A DNA stretch of 64,000 bases from Balamuthia mandrillaris (lineage: Eukaryota; Discosea; Longamoebia; Balamuthiidae), in contig JAVKOQ010000218.1 of the NCBI GenBank assembly GCA_031835245.1, positions 23,351 to 87,350 on the forward strand, in the 5' to 3' direction. A program made the position numbers and the translations under genes. The notes beneath the pieces were generated by a model, which ran no database searches, was not told the DNA's origin, and saw only the letters and a list, made by a program, of their open reading frames with translations. Shown piece by piece: positions 63,744 to 64,000 of the stretch; within the stretch, counting starts at the first letter, position 1, and the number at the start of each line of letters is the position of its first letter.

Positions 63744-64000
63744 CCAGTTTTTGTTCCTTCGGCAATGTCGATATTTTGTAATCAATAATTCCCCACTACA
63801 AATTATCGAAAATACATTTCTGTTTTATTTGTCTACAAAAATTATTTGCGTCTTTTTCGCTCAGCGAATTTTTTTTTGTGGACGACAAACGGAACACCCA
63901 TCGATAGCCTGCCGATTGGCAATCCCAATAAAAGAGAATCTTTCTTCGTTGATCTTTTCCAATGTTCCTTTTAAAGAGAATCCAGATGCCGTCCTCGTGA

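Noticed and set aside
1-64000. Search for transposons, LTR or virus-like elements, CRISPR arrays and rRNA
   Set aside because: No reverse transcriptase, transposase, integrase, long terminal repeats, CRISPR arrays or rRNA sequence was seen.

Overview
The window is nuclear DNA of a unicellular eukaryote. The genes carry many short GT-AG introns, most of about 60-250 bp, and are rich in Rho GEF/GAP, F-box, ankyrin and Ser/Gln/Glu-homopolymer proteins. A tRNA-Ser(AGA) gene and one U12-type intron candidate are present. This fits a compact free-living amoeba, probably Amoebozoa; that assignment is inference and the species cannot be named from the sequence. About 24 protein genes are packed head-to-head or tail-to-tail, sometimes less than 75 bp apart. 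I rebuilt exons by eye from splice sites and reading phase; where phases close across a whole gene the model is solid.

Layout: the 3' part of a patatin-like phospholipase (17-1494); an F-box/SPRY-like gene (1566-2688, minus); two tandem type I membrane proteins of a new-looking exon-modular family (3047-6265, 6958-10119); a protein with four CxxCxGxG zinc modules (10614-11922); TRIP4/ASC-1 (12116-14097, minus), divergent from a BUD31 homologue (14463-15724); a coiled-coil protein with a SUMO-interaction-like tail (15822-17269); 1.9 kb of homopolymer-rich DNA; a bZIP-like gene (19150-20346); a Ser-rich gene (20768-22048, minus); the third member of the membrane-protein family (22218-25331, minus); the tRNA gene (25491-25572, minus).

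Then: a small charged protein (25687-26394); a second F-box/SPRY gene (26780-28352, minus), divergent from a nitronate monooxygenase (28537-29743); an intronless 2087-residue SNF2-type ATPase (30192-36455, minus); an SPX-EXS phosphate exporter, XPR1/SYG1 (36739-40390, minus); tubulin cofactor A (41490-42087); a zinc-finger protein (42345-43889, minus); a DH-PH RhoGEF (44496-48300); an ankyrin protein (48830-52126); a calcineurin-B/CHP EF-hand protein (52350-53383); ataxin-2/Pbp1 (53665-58096); the PP2A catalytic subunit (58587-59941); a RhoGAP (60080-62828); and a Lys/Arg-rich protein (62893-63714, minus).

Most genes are unrelated housekeeping functions: splicing (BUD31), transcription (TRIP4, SNF2, bZIP-like), mRNA regulation (ataxin-2), tubulin folding (TBCA), phosphate export (XPR1), and Rho and phosphatase signalling. 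The points that stand out are: (1) the three-member membrane-protein family whose ectodomain repeats are each one phase-1 exon; (2) a palindromic GTCGAC element upstream of about half the genes; (3) a near-perfect U12-type AT-AC intron in ataxin-2; (4) an in-frame TAA in ataxin-2 followed by coding-like sequence; (5) a BUD31 homologue that has lost most zinc-cluster cysteines and gained an RS/acidic tail; (6) pyrimidine microsatellites in introns that always lie on the transcribed gene's sense strand.
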